From: Lactonifactor longoviformis DSM 17459
GTDB taxonomy: Bacteria > Bacillota > Clostridia > Lachnospirales > Lachnospiraceae
Assembly: GCF_900129135.1 (NCBI RefSeq)
Contig: NZ_FQVI01000003.1
Location: 62,001-126,000, forward strand
Length of the DNA: 64,000 nucleotides
Reading direction: 5' to 3'
The position numbers and the translations under genes are program-made. Shown here in pieces: positions 34,981-43,929 of the stretch; position 1 is the first letter of the stretch; every line of letters starts with the position of its first letter. The notes under the pieces were generated by a model. It ran no database searches and was not told the DNA's origin. It saw only the letters and a program-made list of their open reading frames with translations.

Positions 34981-35955
34981 ATGAATACAAAACTGAAGGA
35001 ATTGAAAAATAGGGTGCTGAATGGGGATTCCTTGGGCAAAGAGGAGGCTCTCTCGCTTGCAGAGATGCCTTTGGAGGAACTCTGCAGCGCTGCTGATGAA
35101 ATACGCCGGGTTTTCTGCGGCAGCCGTTTTGATCTTTGCACTATTATAAACGGAAAAAATGGAGCATGTTCGGAAAACTGCAAGTACTGTGCCCAGTCTT
35201 CCTATTACAGCACAAAAATCCAGGGGTATTCCCTGCTATCCGGGGAAAAGCTGGTGGAGCAGGCACAATACAATGCCAGCAGGGGGGTGCCCAGATATTC
35301 CATTGTTACCTCCGGAAAGAGACTAAACAGCCGTGAGGTGGATCAGGTTTGTGTCAGCATACGGGAAATCAGAAAGCAGACAGACGTGGCCGTCTGTGTA
35401 TCCTTTGGACTTCTGGACGAGGAGGCATTCCGCAAAATAAAAGGGGCCGGGGCTGTGCGCGTACATAATAATCTGGAGTCCTCACGCAATTATTTCCCCA
35501 ATGTCTGTACTACACATACCTACGATGATAAAATTGCCACGCTGAAGGCTGCCCAGACTGCAGGTCTGAGCGTGTGCAGCGGAGGGATTATGGGACTGGG
35601 AGAGTCTATGGAGGACAGGATCGATCTTGCGCTGACAGTCCGTGAACTGGGGGTAAGATCTATACCTGTAAATATGCTGAATCCTATTCCGGGGACTCCA
35701 TATGAGAAGAACAAGAGACTCACGACTGAGGAAATGTGCCGGATTGTGGCAGTGTACCGATTCCTGGTACCGGACGCCTATATCCGCCTGGCAGGAGGCC
35801 GGGGGCTTATGCCGGATAAAGGGAAAAGATGCTTCCAGTCCGGAGCGAATGCGGCAATTACGGGAGATATGCTGACTACCGGAGGAATTACCATTGAACA
35901 GGATAAAAGGATGCTGAAGGAATTGGGATATGAGGTGGTGAGAGACTGTGAGTAA
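34981..35955 (+). CDS. bioB: biotin synthase
   Basis: The 324-residue radical SAM enzyme has the CSENCKYC cluster motif (C-x3-C-x2-C, near residues 62-69) and the following AQSSYYST of biotin synthases, with further motifs HNLESSR and NMLNPIPGTP. It inserts sulfur into dethiobiotin. AAAGGGAG precedes the ATG, 25 bases after bioY. It overlaps bioD by eight bases. Confidence 0.95.
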   Translation: MNTKLKELKNRVLNGDSLGKEEALSLAEMPLEELCSAADEIRRVFCGSRFDLCTIINGKNGACSENCKYCAQSSYYSTKIQGYSLLSGEKLVEQAQYNASRGVPRYSIVTSGKRLNSREVDQVCVSIREIRKQTDVAVCVSFGLLDEEAFRKIKGAGAVRVHNNLESSRNYFPNVCTTHTYDDKIATLKAAQTAGLSVCSGGIMGLGESMEDRIDLALTVRELGVRSIPVNMLNPIPGTPYEKNKRLTTEEMCRIVAVYRFLVPDAYIRLAGGRGLMPDKGKRCFQSGANAAITGDMLTTGGITIEQDKRMLKELGYEVVRDCE

Positions 35956-36628
35956 AGGGCTGTTTATTACAGGCACCGGCACAGATGTGGGAAAGACTTA
36001 TGTTACGGCTCTTTTGATAAAAAAGCTATGTGAGGGCGGGCTGCGTGCCGGGTATTATAAAGCTGCGGTCAGCGGGAATGAAGAAGGACCCGGAGGACTG
36101 ATACCGGGAGATGGGGAGTATGTGAGAGAAATCTCCCAAAATGGCCAGACACTGGCATCCATGGTGCCCTATGTCTACCGCCAGTCTGTATCTCCCCATC
36201 TGGCGGCAAAGCTGGAGGGGAATCCTGTGGAGTTAGAGAAGGTAGCGGCCGGATACCGCAGACTTTCCCGGGAGTATGCTTTCATCACGATGGAAGGCAG
36301 CGGAGGAATTGTCTGCCCCATCAGGTATGACAAAAAGGTTTTATGGCTGGAGGACATTATCAGGCAATTGAAGCTTCCGAGCCTGATCGTGGCGGACGCC
36401 GGACTGGGAAGCATCAATTCTGCAGTGCTTACGGCGGAATATATGAAGCAGAATAAACTGCCGGTGTGGGGATTTATTCTGAATCATTATCACGACGATA
36501 GTATTATGGAGAGAGATAACCGGTATATGATAGAACAGAGGACAGGACTGCCGGTGATTGAATGTATCGCTGATGGGCAGAGGGAGCTTGAAACAGAGGC
36601 AGAGGTGTGGAAAGAAATGTACATTTGA
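35948..36628 (+). CDS. bioD: dethiobiotin synthetase
   Basis: The 226-residue protein has the P-loop GTGTDVGKTYVTALL near residue 7 and the substrate-binding EGSGGIVCP near 117. It forms dethiobiotin from 7,8-diaminopelargonate, CO2 and ATP. The start is GTG overlapping the bioB stop by eight bases, so the two are translationally coupled. BioA, BioF and BioW are not in the window; the operon alone could use imported or distantly made 7,8-diaminopelargonate. Confidence 0.94.
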   Translation: MSKGLFITGTGTDVGKTYVTALLIKKLCEGGLRAGYYKAAVSGNEEGPGGLIPGDGEYVREISQNGQTLASMVPYVYRQSVSPHLAAKLEGNPVELEKVAAGYRRLSREYAFITMEGSGGIVCPIRYDKKVLWLEDIIRQLKLPSLIVADAGLGSINSAVLTAEYMKQNKLPVWGFILNHYHDDSIMERDNRYMIEQRTGLPVIECIADGQRELETEAEVWKEMYI

Positions 36629-36691
36629 AGAAACGAATGTTGAAAATAATCAGGGCCTGAGGTTTGGTTTCCTATGGTGGGAGACTTGACA

Positions 36692-36736
36692 AAGACAGGG
36701 CAGCACGGATAGAAACAGTGCTGCCCTGTCTTTTTT
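36692..36736. terminator. bidirectional intrinsic terminator between bioD and the PrpR-type gene
   Basis: AAGACAGGGCAGCAC pairs with GTGCTGCCCTGTCTT over an 11-base loop with T-run on the plus side and A-run upstream, so it serves both converging genes. The minus-strand regulator's stop codon is at its right edge. Confidence 0.92.
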
Positions 36737-38519
36737 AACTATTCTCTCTCGATTTGAGCATACGCCAGAGGGTACTTCGGCTGATGTCCAGCCGTTTTGC
36801 CGCTTTTGCCTGGTTGCCGTCCTCTTCTTCTATGATCATACAGGCGATATCGTAATTAATATCGCTCAGCGGCTGATTGATTTTGACGGCTGCCGTGCCT
36901 GGAAGCAGGATAGGGACAGACGGAGATTCTTTTCTTAAAACTGCCCGGGTTTCGTCCTGCGTAATGTAAGAACCGCGGGCAGTGATTACTAATTCTTTTA
37001 AAACGCGTTTGAACTGATCCAGGTTTTCCTTCCAGGGAAAGTCCAGGATCGTCTGCAGAGCATCTGCTTCGAATCCGATGATTTCCTTTCCTACGGCAGT
37101 ATTCAACTGATTCAGATAAAGGGTGATAATACTGGGGATATCTTCCCTGCGGTCTCTGAGAGGGGGGATATAAAGAGTCAGGCAGGAAAGGTGATTCATT
37201 AGGTAATCTGTCAGTAATGTCCGGACATCCGGCCGGGATACCGCGGCTGAGAAAATAAAGCGGTTTCTTTTGCATACATTGGTTCCGTCCAGAAACGTAA
37301 TTAAATGGGCGGCTGCTGTTTCTGAGAGGCATTCTGTGTTTTTTAGATAAATGGTTGAATGTATATTGCAGAATGGAGAATCTTCATCCTCCAGAAACTG
37401 TTTCCACTTTTTGTCGGTGACAAGGCAGCAGTCGATTACGTAGTAGGGACTGTTCTGATAGAGCCCCAATTCGTAGATGAGAGAAGCCGCTTTTCCTTTT
37501 CCTGTTCCCTTTTCTCCCAGAATCAGAACAGGATAGGCCGTTTTTGCATAATCCTCAATAGTAGATCTGAGATTTCCAACATAAGCGGCGCTGTTGTAAT
37601 ACCCTTCCAGGTCCTCCTCCCCTGTATTCAACCGGTTCTGAACCGTAAGAAAGCTTTCTTCCGAGTAAGATAGAAGAGCTTTCCGATGAATGTACACGGC
37701 CAGATACAGACGGTTCTCATGATAAATCTGCTTACTGCAAATAGACAGCATGCAGGTGTTGTGCTTCTTTTCTACCCTGTATACCGGTGCGTCCAGCAGG
37801 GTGGGAAGCAGCTTTTTAATATATTTCAATATTTTCTGATCTTCTTCATCGTCCCGGAGGGAGGAAAAGGTCAGCTTTCCGTCCCCGGTGAATAAAAGTG
37901 CTTCGGAATCAGAGGCGAGAAACATCTGCTGAAAAAGCTCCTTTTGTTTGTAAACAAATTGATAGGATTGGCAGAGGCTTACTGCTTCATCAATAGAATT
38001 TTCAATACTTTCCGGGCCGGAGGTTATAAGGATAGAGTTCAGCCCGATTTTATGTGCTGTCACAGATCCAATCATATCACAGAGGACCATGCGGTACCCC
38101 TTGTCCTTTAAATCGGTGAGAGTGGGAAGGACTTCCGAATCTTCACAGAAAGTAAAGATATCAATTTCATACTGAAGCAAATCACATAAGGTGCGGGCGC
38201 ATTTGGTAATGCTGGGGTATCCTACTATGGCGAACTTGTCTGTATAGTTTTGTGCAAGCTTAAGAGCACGGAGCATGTCATATACGGAAATAGATATTTC
38301 AAGAACCGGAAGATCAAATTCCTTACGAAGTAATTTAGCAGTTCCTCCTCTGGAAATGATTACATCATAGTTGTTGTGAATACATTCTTTTGCAATCTGC
38401 ACGCCAGTCTGCAGATTGCCTGTCTTTACGGTCATGGAGATGTCCTGCCGTTTTTTAGAGATTGCCAGGAGGCTTTCTGCCATTCCATCATAAGGGGCAA
38501 TCGCAAGTATTTTAATCAT
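36735..38519 (-). CDS. PrpR-type regulator with degenerate AAA+ domain and Fis HTH
   Basis: The 594-residue protein has a PrpR_N sensor domain (residues ~1-190), a linker, an AAA+ domain (~315-540) and a C-terminal Fis-type HTH (AKAAKRLDISRSTLWRM). In sigma-54 activators the AAA+ domain carries GAFTGA and a Walker B ending Asp-Glu. Here Walker A is GEKGTGKG (335-342), Walker B reads TIYLKNT with Lys393-Asn394 in place of the acids, and GAFTGA is absent; RDRREDIP is kept. It is therefore unlikely to drive sigma-54 open-complex formation and probably acts as a conventional regulator of the divergent C4-acid operon. Confidence 0.85.
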   Translation of the reverse strand: MIKILAIAPYDGMAESLLAISKKRQDISMTVKTGNLQTGVQIAKECIHNNYDVIISRGGTAKLLRKEFDLPVLEISISVYDMLRALKLAQNYTDKFAIVGYPSITKCARTLCDLLQYEIDIFTFCEDSEVLPTLTDLKDKGYRMVLCDMIGSVTAHKIGLNSILITSGPESIENSIDEAVSLCQSYQFVYKQKELFQQMFLASDSEALLFTGDGKLTFSSLRDDEEDQKILKYIKKLLPTLLDAPVYRVEKKHNTCMLSICSKQIYHENRLYLAVYIHRKALLSYSEESFLTVQNRLNTGEEDLEGYYNSAAYVGNLRSTIEDYAKTAYPVLILGEKGTGKGKAASLIYELGLYQNSPYYVIDCCLVTDKKWKQFLEDEDSPFCNIHSTIYLKNTECLSETAAAHLITFLDGTNVCKRNRFIFSAAVSRPDVRTLLTDYLMNHLSCLTLYIPPLRDRREDIPSIITLYLNQLNTAVGKEIIGFEADALQTILDFPWKENLDQFKRVLKELVITARGSYITQDETRAVLRKESPSVPILLPGTAAVKINQPLSDINYDIACMIIEEEDGNQAKAAKRLDISRSTLWRMLKSRENS

Positions 38520-38614
38520 ATATCTCTAAACCTCCTTTTAAGCTTTCCAAATTGTAACTTTCTGTTTCTATCATATCTTTTTTCTTTTGAAAAATCAACC
38601 AATTTTTTAATATT

Positions 38615-38663
38615 ATGTTTCAAAATAAAACGATATTTAAAATACAAATGTTGCAAAATGAAA
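38615..38663 (+). promoter_or_regulatory. direct repeat ATGTTKCAAAATRAAA, possible operator
   Basis: ATGTTTCAAAATAAAA (38615-38630) and ATGTTGCAAAATGAAA (38648-38663) differ at two bases and lie 33 bases apart, about three helical turns, in the gap between the PrpR-type regulator and its likely target operon. The left copy also contains an inverted GTTT/AAAC. No GG-N10-GC sigma-54 promoter is seen nearby. Confidence 0.45.
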
Positions 38664-38777
38664 AAATAACACGTAATATAAAGGAAAAGAAAAGAAAAAA
38701 ACAGATAGAGACAAAATAGTGCAAAAAAGCCGGCTGATGATTTAAATTGCATTAAAAGAAAAATGGAGGAGACATAA

Positions 38778-39932
38778 ATGAGTTATAAATTAAAGATACC
38801 GTCCTGTATCTATGGCGGAGAGGGATGTACATCCAGACTCCACGAGGTTATTGTTCGGGAGCAATCTAAAAGGATTCTGGTATTTACAGATAAAGGAGTG
38901 GAAGGCGCTGGATTGACTGAAATGGTACTTGAGCAGCTGAGAACAGAATCAGCAGAATATCGTACTCTGGATGAGCTGAAACCCGAACCTAGTTATCAGG
39001 AAGTAGAGTCTGTCTGCAGGAGTGCGGAGGATTTTTCCTGCGACCTGATAATTGCTGTAGGCGGAGGAAGTGTAATGGACACGGCTAAGCTGTGCTCACT
39101 TCTGAAGGGAGCGGAATATACCATACAGGATTTGATGAGATGCCCTGCAGCAGGAGGGAAACAGATTAAGACTGTAATGTTCCCAACCACATGCGGAACA
39201 GGGGCAGAAGCTACATGCAATGCAATTGTAGCCATACCGGAGGAGCAGGTGAAGAAAGGAATAGTCAATGAGGAAATGATTCCGGATTATGTATTTTTGG
39301 ATCCGCTGATGATCCAAAAGCTGCCAAAATCCATAATTGCAGCGACAGGTGTGGATGCGCTGGCTCATGGGATAGAATGTTTTACTTCTAATAAGGCGAC
39401 TCCCCTCAGTGATTTTTATGCAGGAGAGAGCGCCAGGCTTATCTTCAAAAATATCCGGCGGGCATATTCGGAGCCTGATAATTTGGATGCCAGGCTGAAC
39501 TTAATGCTAGGGGCTTATTATGGGGGAGTTGCCATTACCGGCAGCGGTACAACGGCGGTACACGCCTTATCCTACCCGCTGGGCGGAAGGTTTCATATTC
39601 CCCATGGGGTGTCTAATGCTGTTTTATTCGCTCATGTAATGAAGATGAATAAGGATGCCTGTGAGAGCGAGCTTGCCAGATTATGCCGTGTTGTATGGCC
39701 GGAACTAACGGGGCTTGGCAGTACGGAGATGGCGGATAAGGTGATCAGAGAAATAGAAGAGGTTGTTGCCTATACAGAGATTCCGGTAAACTTGAATTCC
39801 TTTGGTGTTAAGAAAAAGGACTTAGATTTTCTGGTTGCATCTGGCAGCCAGCAGAAACGGCTCCTGGACAACAATAAAAAAATTTTAACCCTTGAAGAGA
39901 TACGAGATATATATCTGAAGGTATTAGAGTAG
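38778..39932 (+). CDS. iron-containing alcohol dehydrogenase
   Basis: The 384-residue group III dehydrogenase has GGGSVMDTAK (near residue 95) for NAD(P) and the metal-ligand region DALAHGIECF (near 194), then HIPHGVSNAVLFAHVMK with further His ligands (near 274). It would oxidise or reduce a hydroxyl/carbonyl of the imported substrate. TGGAGGAG precedes the ATG. It is the first gene of the operon facing the PrpR-type regulator and lies 11 bases before pdxA2. Confidence 0.9.
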   Translation: MSYKLKIPSCIYGGEGCTSRLHEVIVREQSKRILVFTDKGVEGAGLTEMVLEQLRTESAEYRTLDELKPEPSYQEVESVCRSAEDFSCDLIIAVGGGSVMDTAKLCSLLKGAEYTIQDLMRCPAAGGKQIKTVMFPTTCGTGAEATCNAIVAIPEEQVKKGIVNEEMIPDYVFLDPLMIQKLPKSIIAATGVDALAHGIECFTSNKATPLSDFYAGESARLIFKNIRRAYSEPDNLDARLNLMLGAYYGGVAITGSGTTAVHALSYPLGGRFHIPHGVSNAVLFAHVMKMNKDACESELARLCRVVWPELTGLGSTEMADKVIREIEEVVAYTEIPVNLNSFGVKKKDLDFLVASGSQQKRLLDNNKKILTLEEIRDIYLKVLE

Positions 39933-39943
39933 AAGGAGAGAAT

Positions 39944-40975
39944 ATGGACAGACCAATTTTAGCAATCACTATGGGAGATCCAGCAGGGAGCGGGCCTGAG
40001 ATTTCTGTCAAGGCACTTTCAAATGATAAGATTTATCAAAAAGCGCGTCCTTTGATTATAGGAGATGCCAGGGTAATGGAGAAAGCGGTTCGCCTGGTTG
40101 GGCTGGAGCGGAAGCTGACAATCCATGAGATAACAGATATAAAGGACGCCAGATTCACTCCTGGATACATAGATGTTTATCATCTGGAACTGGTGGATAT
40201 GGAAAAGCTGGAATACGGCAAGGTATCCGCTATGTGCGGCAATGCGGCATTTCACAGTGTGAAGAAGGCTATTAGACTGGCTATGGACGGAGAAGTTGAC
40301 GCTACAGTTACTAATGCACTGAACAAAGAGGCACTCAATCTTGCAGGGCATCACTATTCGGGACATACTGAAATCTACGCGCGTTTTACAGGAGCGGAGA
40401 AGTATACTATGCTGCTGGCGCATGAAAATCTCCGGGTGGTACACGTTTCCACACATGTTTCGCTGAGAGATGCCTGTGACAAAGTGAAGAAGGAACGAGT
40501 GCTGGATGTGATCCGGATTGCAGAAAAGGCGTGCAGAGCATTGGGAATAGAGAACCCCAAAGTTGGGGTTGCCGGCTTGAATCCCCACTGTGGGGAAAAT
40601 GGATTGTTCGGGACGGAGGAGATTACAGAAATCCAACCGGCAATAAAAGCAGCGCAGGATGAGGGGATTCTGGCGGAAGGACCGATTCCTCCAGACACTG
40701 TTTTTTCAAAGGCGAGGGGCGGTATGTATGATATTGTAGTAGCTATGTACCATGATCAGGGGCATATTCCCCTAAAAGTAGTGGGTTTTGTGTATGACCG
40801 GGATAAGAGAGAATGGAATGCCGTAAAAGGGGTCAATATTACTCTGGGGCTTCCGATTATCCGCACTTCTGTGGATCATGGAACCGCTTTCGGGCATGCC
40901 GGCAAGGGAAATGCCAACGCAGCCAGCCTGGAAAACGCAATTGATTATGCGGTCACTCTGGCCAAGAACCGTTAG
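39944..40975 (+). CDS. pdxA2: PdxA2: 4-phospho-D-threonate/erythronate dehydrogenase
   Basis: The 343-residue protein belongs to the PdxA family: ITMGDPAGSGPEI at the head, HYSGHTEIYA near residue 137, GLNPHCGENG near 211 and AMYHDQGHIPLK near 265, with His metal ligands. Together with a DUF1537 kinase, PdxA2 proteins oxidise and decarboxylate 4-phospho-threonate or erythronate to dihydroxyacetone phosphate. The adjacent kinase gene supports this over vitamin B6 synthesis. AAGGAGAG precedes the ATG. Confidence 0.88.
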   Translation: MDRPILAITMGDPAGSGPEISVKALSNDKIYQKARPLIIGDARVMEKAVRLVGLERKLTIHEITDIKDARFTPGYIDVYHLELVDMEKLEYGKVSAMCGNAAFHSVKKAIRLAMDGEVDATVTNALNKEALNLAGHHYSGHTEIYARFTGAEKYTMLLAHENLRVVHVSTHVSLRDACDKVKKERVLDVIRIAEKACRALGIENPKVGVAGLNPHCGENGLFGTEEITEIQPAIKAAQDEGILAEGPIPPDTVFSKARGGMYDIVVAMYHDQGHIPLKVVGFVYDRDKREWNAVKGVNITLGLPIIRTSVDHGTAFGHAGKGNANAASLENAIDYAVTLAKNR

Positions 40976-40991
40976 ACAGGAGGGAGTATTT

Positions 40992-42245
40992 ATGATCCAG
41001 CTGCTAATACTGGCAGATGATTTTACAGGAGCGTTGGATACAGGGATTCAGTTTGTGGAGAAGGGAATACCTACACAGATTGATACAGGAGAACGTTTGG
41101 AAACGATTAGAATATTATCAGATACAGAAGTATTGGTCTTAGATTTGGAAACCCGCCCCCTTTCTGTGGAGAAAGCCGGCGAAAAAGTTTCGGAGAGTGT
41201 GAGATGGGCAAAGAAACAGGGAATTCCCAGAATTTACAAGAAAACGGACTCGGCTTTGCGTGGTAATATTGGGAGTGAACTGGAAGCTGTTCTAAAAGAA
41301 TTCGGTAGAGACAGACTGTATTTTATTCCTGCTTTTCCGGAGTTGGGAAGATTTACAAAAAATGGGGTACAGTATCTGGATGGGATCCCCCTTTCCCAGA
41401 CGGCGTTTGGCAGAGACTTATTTGAACCCATTACCTGCCCCTACATACCTGACTTGATCGGTGCCCAGAGCCGTGTGAAAGTGGTCAGCCTGAACGTGGG
41501 GCAAAAAATACCCGTAATGTGTGAGGGAGAAAAGGTTATTTATGTATGCGATGCGGAAACCGATGGGGATATCACAGAAAGGCTGGAAGAATTAAAAAAA
41601 GAGAATGAGCTGTCTATGCTGGCAGGATGTGCAGGGTGCGCCTCTCACCTGCCAGAGTATCTGGGACTTCACGGGAATTGCCAGAAATCTTATTTTAAAA
41701 CCGAAAAGCTCATTATCTCATGCGGAAGTTTGAATCCCATCACAGAGAGGCAGATGGATTATTTGGAAAGCAAAGGGATTCTGAGAATACACCTCACCGC
41801 GGAGCAAAGGATGGATTATTCCTATTATGATTCAGAAAAAGGAAAAGCCTTTCTGAATTATTTGGAAAGGATGTGCAGAACAAATAAAGTAATTATAATA
41901 GATACCCTGGAGCGGGGAGCCTTCAAAGAATTTTCAGAGGCGCAGAAAAGCGGGATGTCGAAAAATGAGATCCGGTTTGCTATTGTAAGCAGCCAGGGCA
42001 GAATTATAAAGGAGTTGATTAAGAGAACCGATGTGAACACCATTTTGGTGACCGGAGGTGATACATTGATGGGATTTGTAAAGGAAATAGACGGAGCACA
42101 GCTGGTTCCGATCTGTGAGCTGAATCAGGGAACGGTACTTTCCAGAATTGATATGGATGGAAAACCGGTTCAGATTATATCAAAATCCGGAGGCTTCGGA
42201 AGGGAGGAGTTAATGGAAGAAATTATAGAAAAGATTGTTTTATAG
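40992..42245 (+). CDS. four-carbon acid sugar kinase (DUF1537/OtnK family)
   Basis: About 417 residues starting at ATG 40992, which has AGGAGGGAG before it (an upstream in-frame ATG within pdxA2 is rejected). Motifs are ADDFTGALDTG at the head, KKTDSALRGNIG near residue 86 and the C-terminal VTGGDT and SKSGGFG that bind ATP. The family phosphorylates the 4-hydroxyl of threonate, erythronate or 3-oxo-tetronates. The pdxA2 stop lies 17 bases upstream. Which C4 acid is used cannot be decided here. Confidence 0.9.
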   Translation: MIQLLILADDFTGALDTGIQFVEKGIPTQIDTGERLETIRILSDTEVLVLDLETRPLSVEKAGEKVSESVRWAKKQGIPRIYKKTDSALRGNIGSELEAVLKEFGRDRLYFIPAFPELGRFTKNGVQYLDGIPLSQTAFGRDLFEPITCPYIPDLIGAQSRVKVVSLNVGQKIPVMCEGEKVIYVCDAETDGDITERLEELKKENELSMLAGCAGCASHLPEYLGLHGNCQKSYFKTEKLIISCGSLNPITERQMDYLESKGILRIHLTAEQRMDYSYYDSEKGKAFLNYLERMCRTNKVIIIDTLERGAFKEFSEAQKSGMSKNEIRFAIVSSQGRIIKELIKRTDVNTILVTGGDTLMGFVKEIDGAQLVPICELNQGTVLSRIDMDGKPVQIISKSGGFGREELMEEIIEKIVL

Positions 42246-42288
42246 AAACCATTGTAGCAAAAACAGGAAGAAAAGGAGAACATGCAAA

Positions 42289-43368
42289 ATGATCAAAAAG
42301 AAATTAGTAGCTTTAGCAATGGCAGCAATTATGACATTAGGGTTAGCCGCATGCGGAGACGGTGATTCAGGGGCAAAAGAAGAAAAAGGGACGGAAGAGG
42401 CAGTTCAGCAGGAAACGAAAAAGGAGGAGGCTTCGGAGGAACAGATTGTAATTTCAGTGGGTTATCCTGACAATCCTGACACGTCCCATGATAAGGCATG
42501 TACATTGTGGAAAGAAAAGCTTGAGGAAATGAGCGGGGGAACGATGACGATGCAGTTATATCCCTCCAGTCAGCTGGGGAACACCAATGATATTATTGAT
42601 CAGATTCTGGCGGGCCAGCCTATTATCACTATTGCAGACGGCGCATTCTATGCAGATCGCGGAGCAAAAGATATGGGGATTGTGTTTGGACCTTATTTAT
42701 TCGACAACTGGGAGGACTGCTGGAAACTTGTGGAGAGCGACTGGTGGAAAGAGCAGTGCAGCCTACTCGCGGATCTTGGCCTGACAATTGTGGCAGATAA
42801 CTGGGTATCCGGAACAAGACATACTATGACAACCTTCCCTGTAAATAAAGTAGAAGACTTTAAGAATAAAAAAATCCGGGTACCGGATAATACCATCCAG
42901 ACAAAAGGGTTTGAGGCAGTAGGGGCGACTGCAACACCCATGGCGCTGACAGATGTGTACACAGCACTTCAGCAGGGAACCATTGACGGTGTAGAGAATC
43001 CATTGCATGTACTCTACGCCAATGGCTTCCAGGAGGTCGCTAAGTATCTGGTTCTCGACGGACATGTTCTGAACTTTGCTACATGGTGTACAAGTACAGA
43101 TTGGTATAGTACACTGACGGATGAGCAGAAAAAATGGCTCACAGATTCCGGGCACGAGGCAGGATTGTACAGTCAGGAGCTGGCAGCAGATTCTGATGAG
43201 GTAAGTCTGAAGGCGCTGAAGGATGCGGGCGTGACGGTGAAAGAATTGACAGAGGAAGAAAAGGAAGCCTTCCGTAACGAGGCTATAAGCTTTTATGAAG
43301 ATCCGGATCTGACCAAACAATGGTCCCCGGATTTATATCAGACAGTCAGAAAGGCAATGGGCAAATAA
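42289..43368 (+). CDS. dctP: TRAP transporter substrate-binding lipoprotein (DctP)
   Basis: About 359 residues. A lipoprotein signal with lipobox LAAC near residue 18 and a Glu/Lys linker precede the DctP fold; the carboxylate-binding Arg lies in KKIRVPDN and the family motif ALTDVYTALQQGTIDGVENP follows. It binds an organic acid outside the membrane. ATG 42289 with AAAGGAGAA is chosen over an in-frame start at 42235 that lies inside the kinase gene. A hairpin follows the stop. Confidence 0.92.
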   Translation: MIKKKLVALAMAAIMTLGLAACGDGDSGAKEEKGTEEAVQQETKKEEASEEQIVISVGYPDNPDTSHDKACTLWKEKLEEMSGGTMTMQLYPSSQLGNTNDIIDQILAGQPIITIADGAFYADRGAKDMGIVFGPYLFDNWEDCWKLVESDWWKEQCSLLADLGLTIVADNWVSGTRHTMTTFPVNKVEDFKNKKIRVPDNTIQTKGFEAVGATATPMALTDVYTALQQGTIDGVENPLHVLYANGFQEVAKYLVLDGHVLNFATWCTSTDWYSTLTDEQKKWLTDSGHEAGLYSQELAADSDEVSLKALKDAGVTVKELTEEEKEAFRNEAISFYEDPDLTKQWSPDLYQTVRKAMGK

Positions 43369-43379
43369 GAGATGAATAT

Positions 43380-43421
43380 CAAATATGGGATCCGGGCAGG
43401 GGGACTCGGATTTCATATTTG
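43380..43421 (+). other. hairpin between dctP and dctQ abutting the dctQ ribosome binding site
   Basis: CAAATATG (43380-43387) pairs with CATATTTG (43414-43421), and inner TCCG (43391-43394) with CGGA (43407-43410). The GGGAGG of dctQ begins at the right foot of the stem. It may protect dctP mRNA or damp dctQ translation. Confidence 0.6.
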
Positions 43422-43434
43422 GGAGGTGGACATT

Positions 43435-43929
43435 ATGAAGATTAAAAAAGTATTGGGGAATCTGGATTTATGGATTGCGGGAGCAGCGCTGGTGGTTCTG
43501 ATTATCCTTACCTTTATGAACGTGGTTATGCGCCATGTGTTCAATGCTCCGTTTCAGTGGATAGAAGAAGTACAGAAGTGGTGCTTTTTGTGGATTACCT
43601 ATTTTGGGGCCGGTGCTGTCTTCAGGAACGGCGGGCATGTAGCCATTGATATAATTGTAGACTATCTGCCGGCGAAGGTTCAGAAGGTGATAACGGTTTT
43701 AGGGCTGTTGATAACGATGTATGTATTGGTGAATCTGTTTATCCAGGGAAGTATTTTGGTGGAACAGCTGTGGAGGACAAAACGGACAACAAGCCTTCTG
43801 AATGTTCCCTACGGGATACTATACATATCAATGCCAATAGGGTGTGTAACTATGATGGCAAGCGTACTGTATGTAACGTTCCAAAAATATAAAAAGAATA
43901 AAGAAGGAGGCGGGACAAATGAGCGGTAA
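43435..43929 (+). CDS. dctQ: TRAP transporter small permease (DctQ)
   Basis: About 164 residues with four membrane segments; FQWIEEVQKWCFLWITYFG is the typical DctQ region around residues 37-56. ATG 43435 has GGGAGGTGG before it and is preferred to an in-frame ATG at 43372. It overlaps dctM by 11 bases. The small subunit pairs with DctM to import the acid captured by DctP using the sodium gradient. Confidence 0.9.
   Translation: MKIKKVLGNLDLWIAGAALVVLIILTFMNVVMRHVFNAPFQWIEEVQKWCFLWITYFGAGAVFRNGGHVAIDIIVDYLPAKVQKVITVLGLLITMYVLVNLFIQGSILVEQLWRTKRTTSLLNVPYGILYISMPIGCVTMMASVLYVTFQKYKKNKEGGGTNER

Noticed and set aside
38520-38777. Sigma-54 promoter before the C4 acid operon
   Set aside because: No GG-N10-GC pair with TGGCAC/TTGC character is found in the gap.
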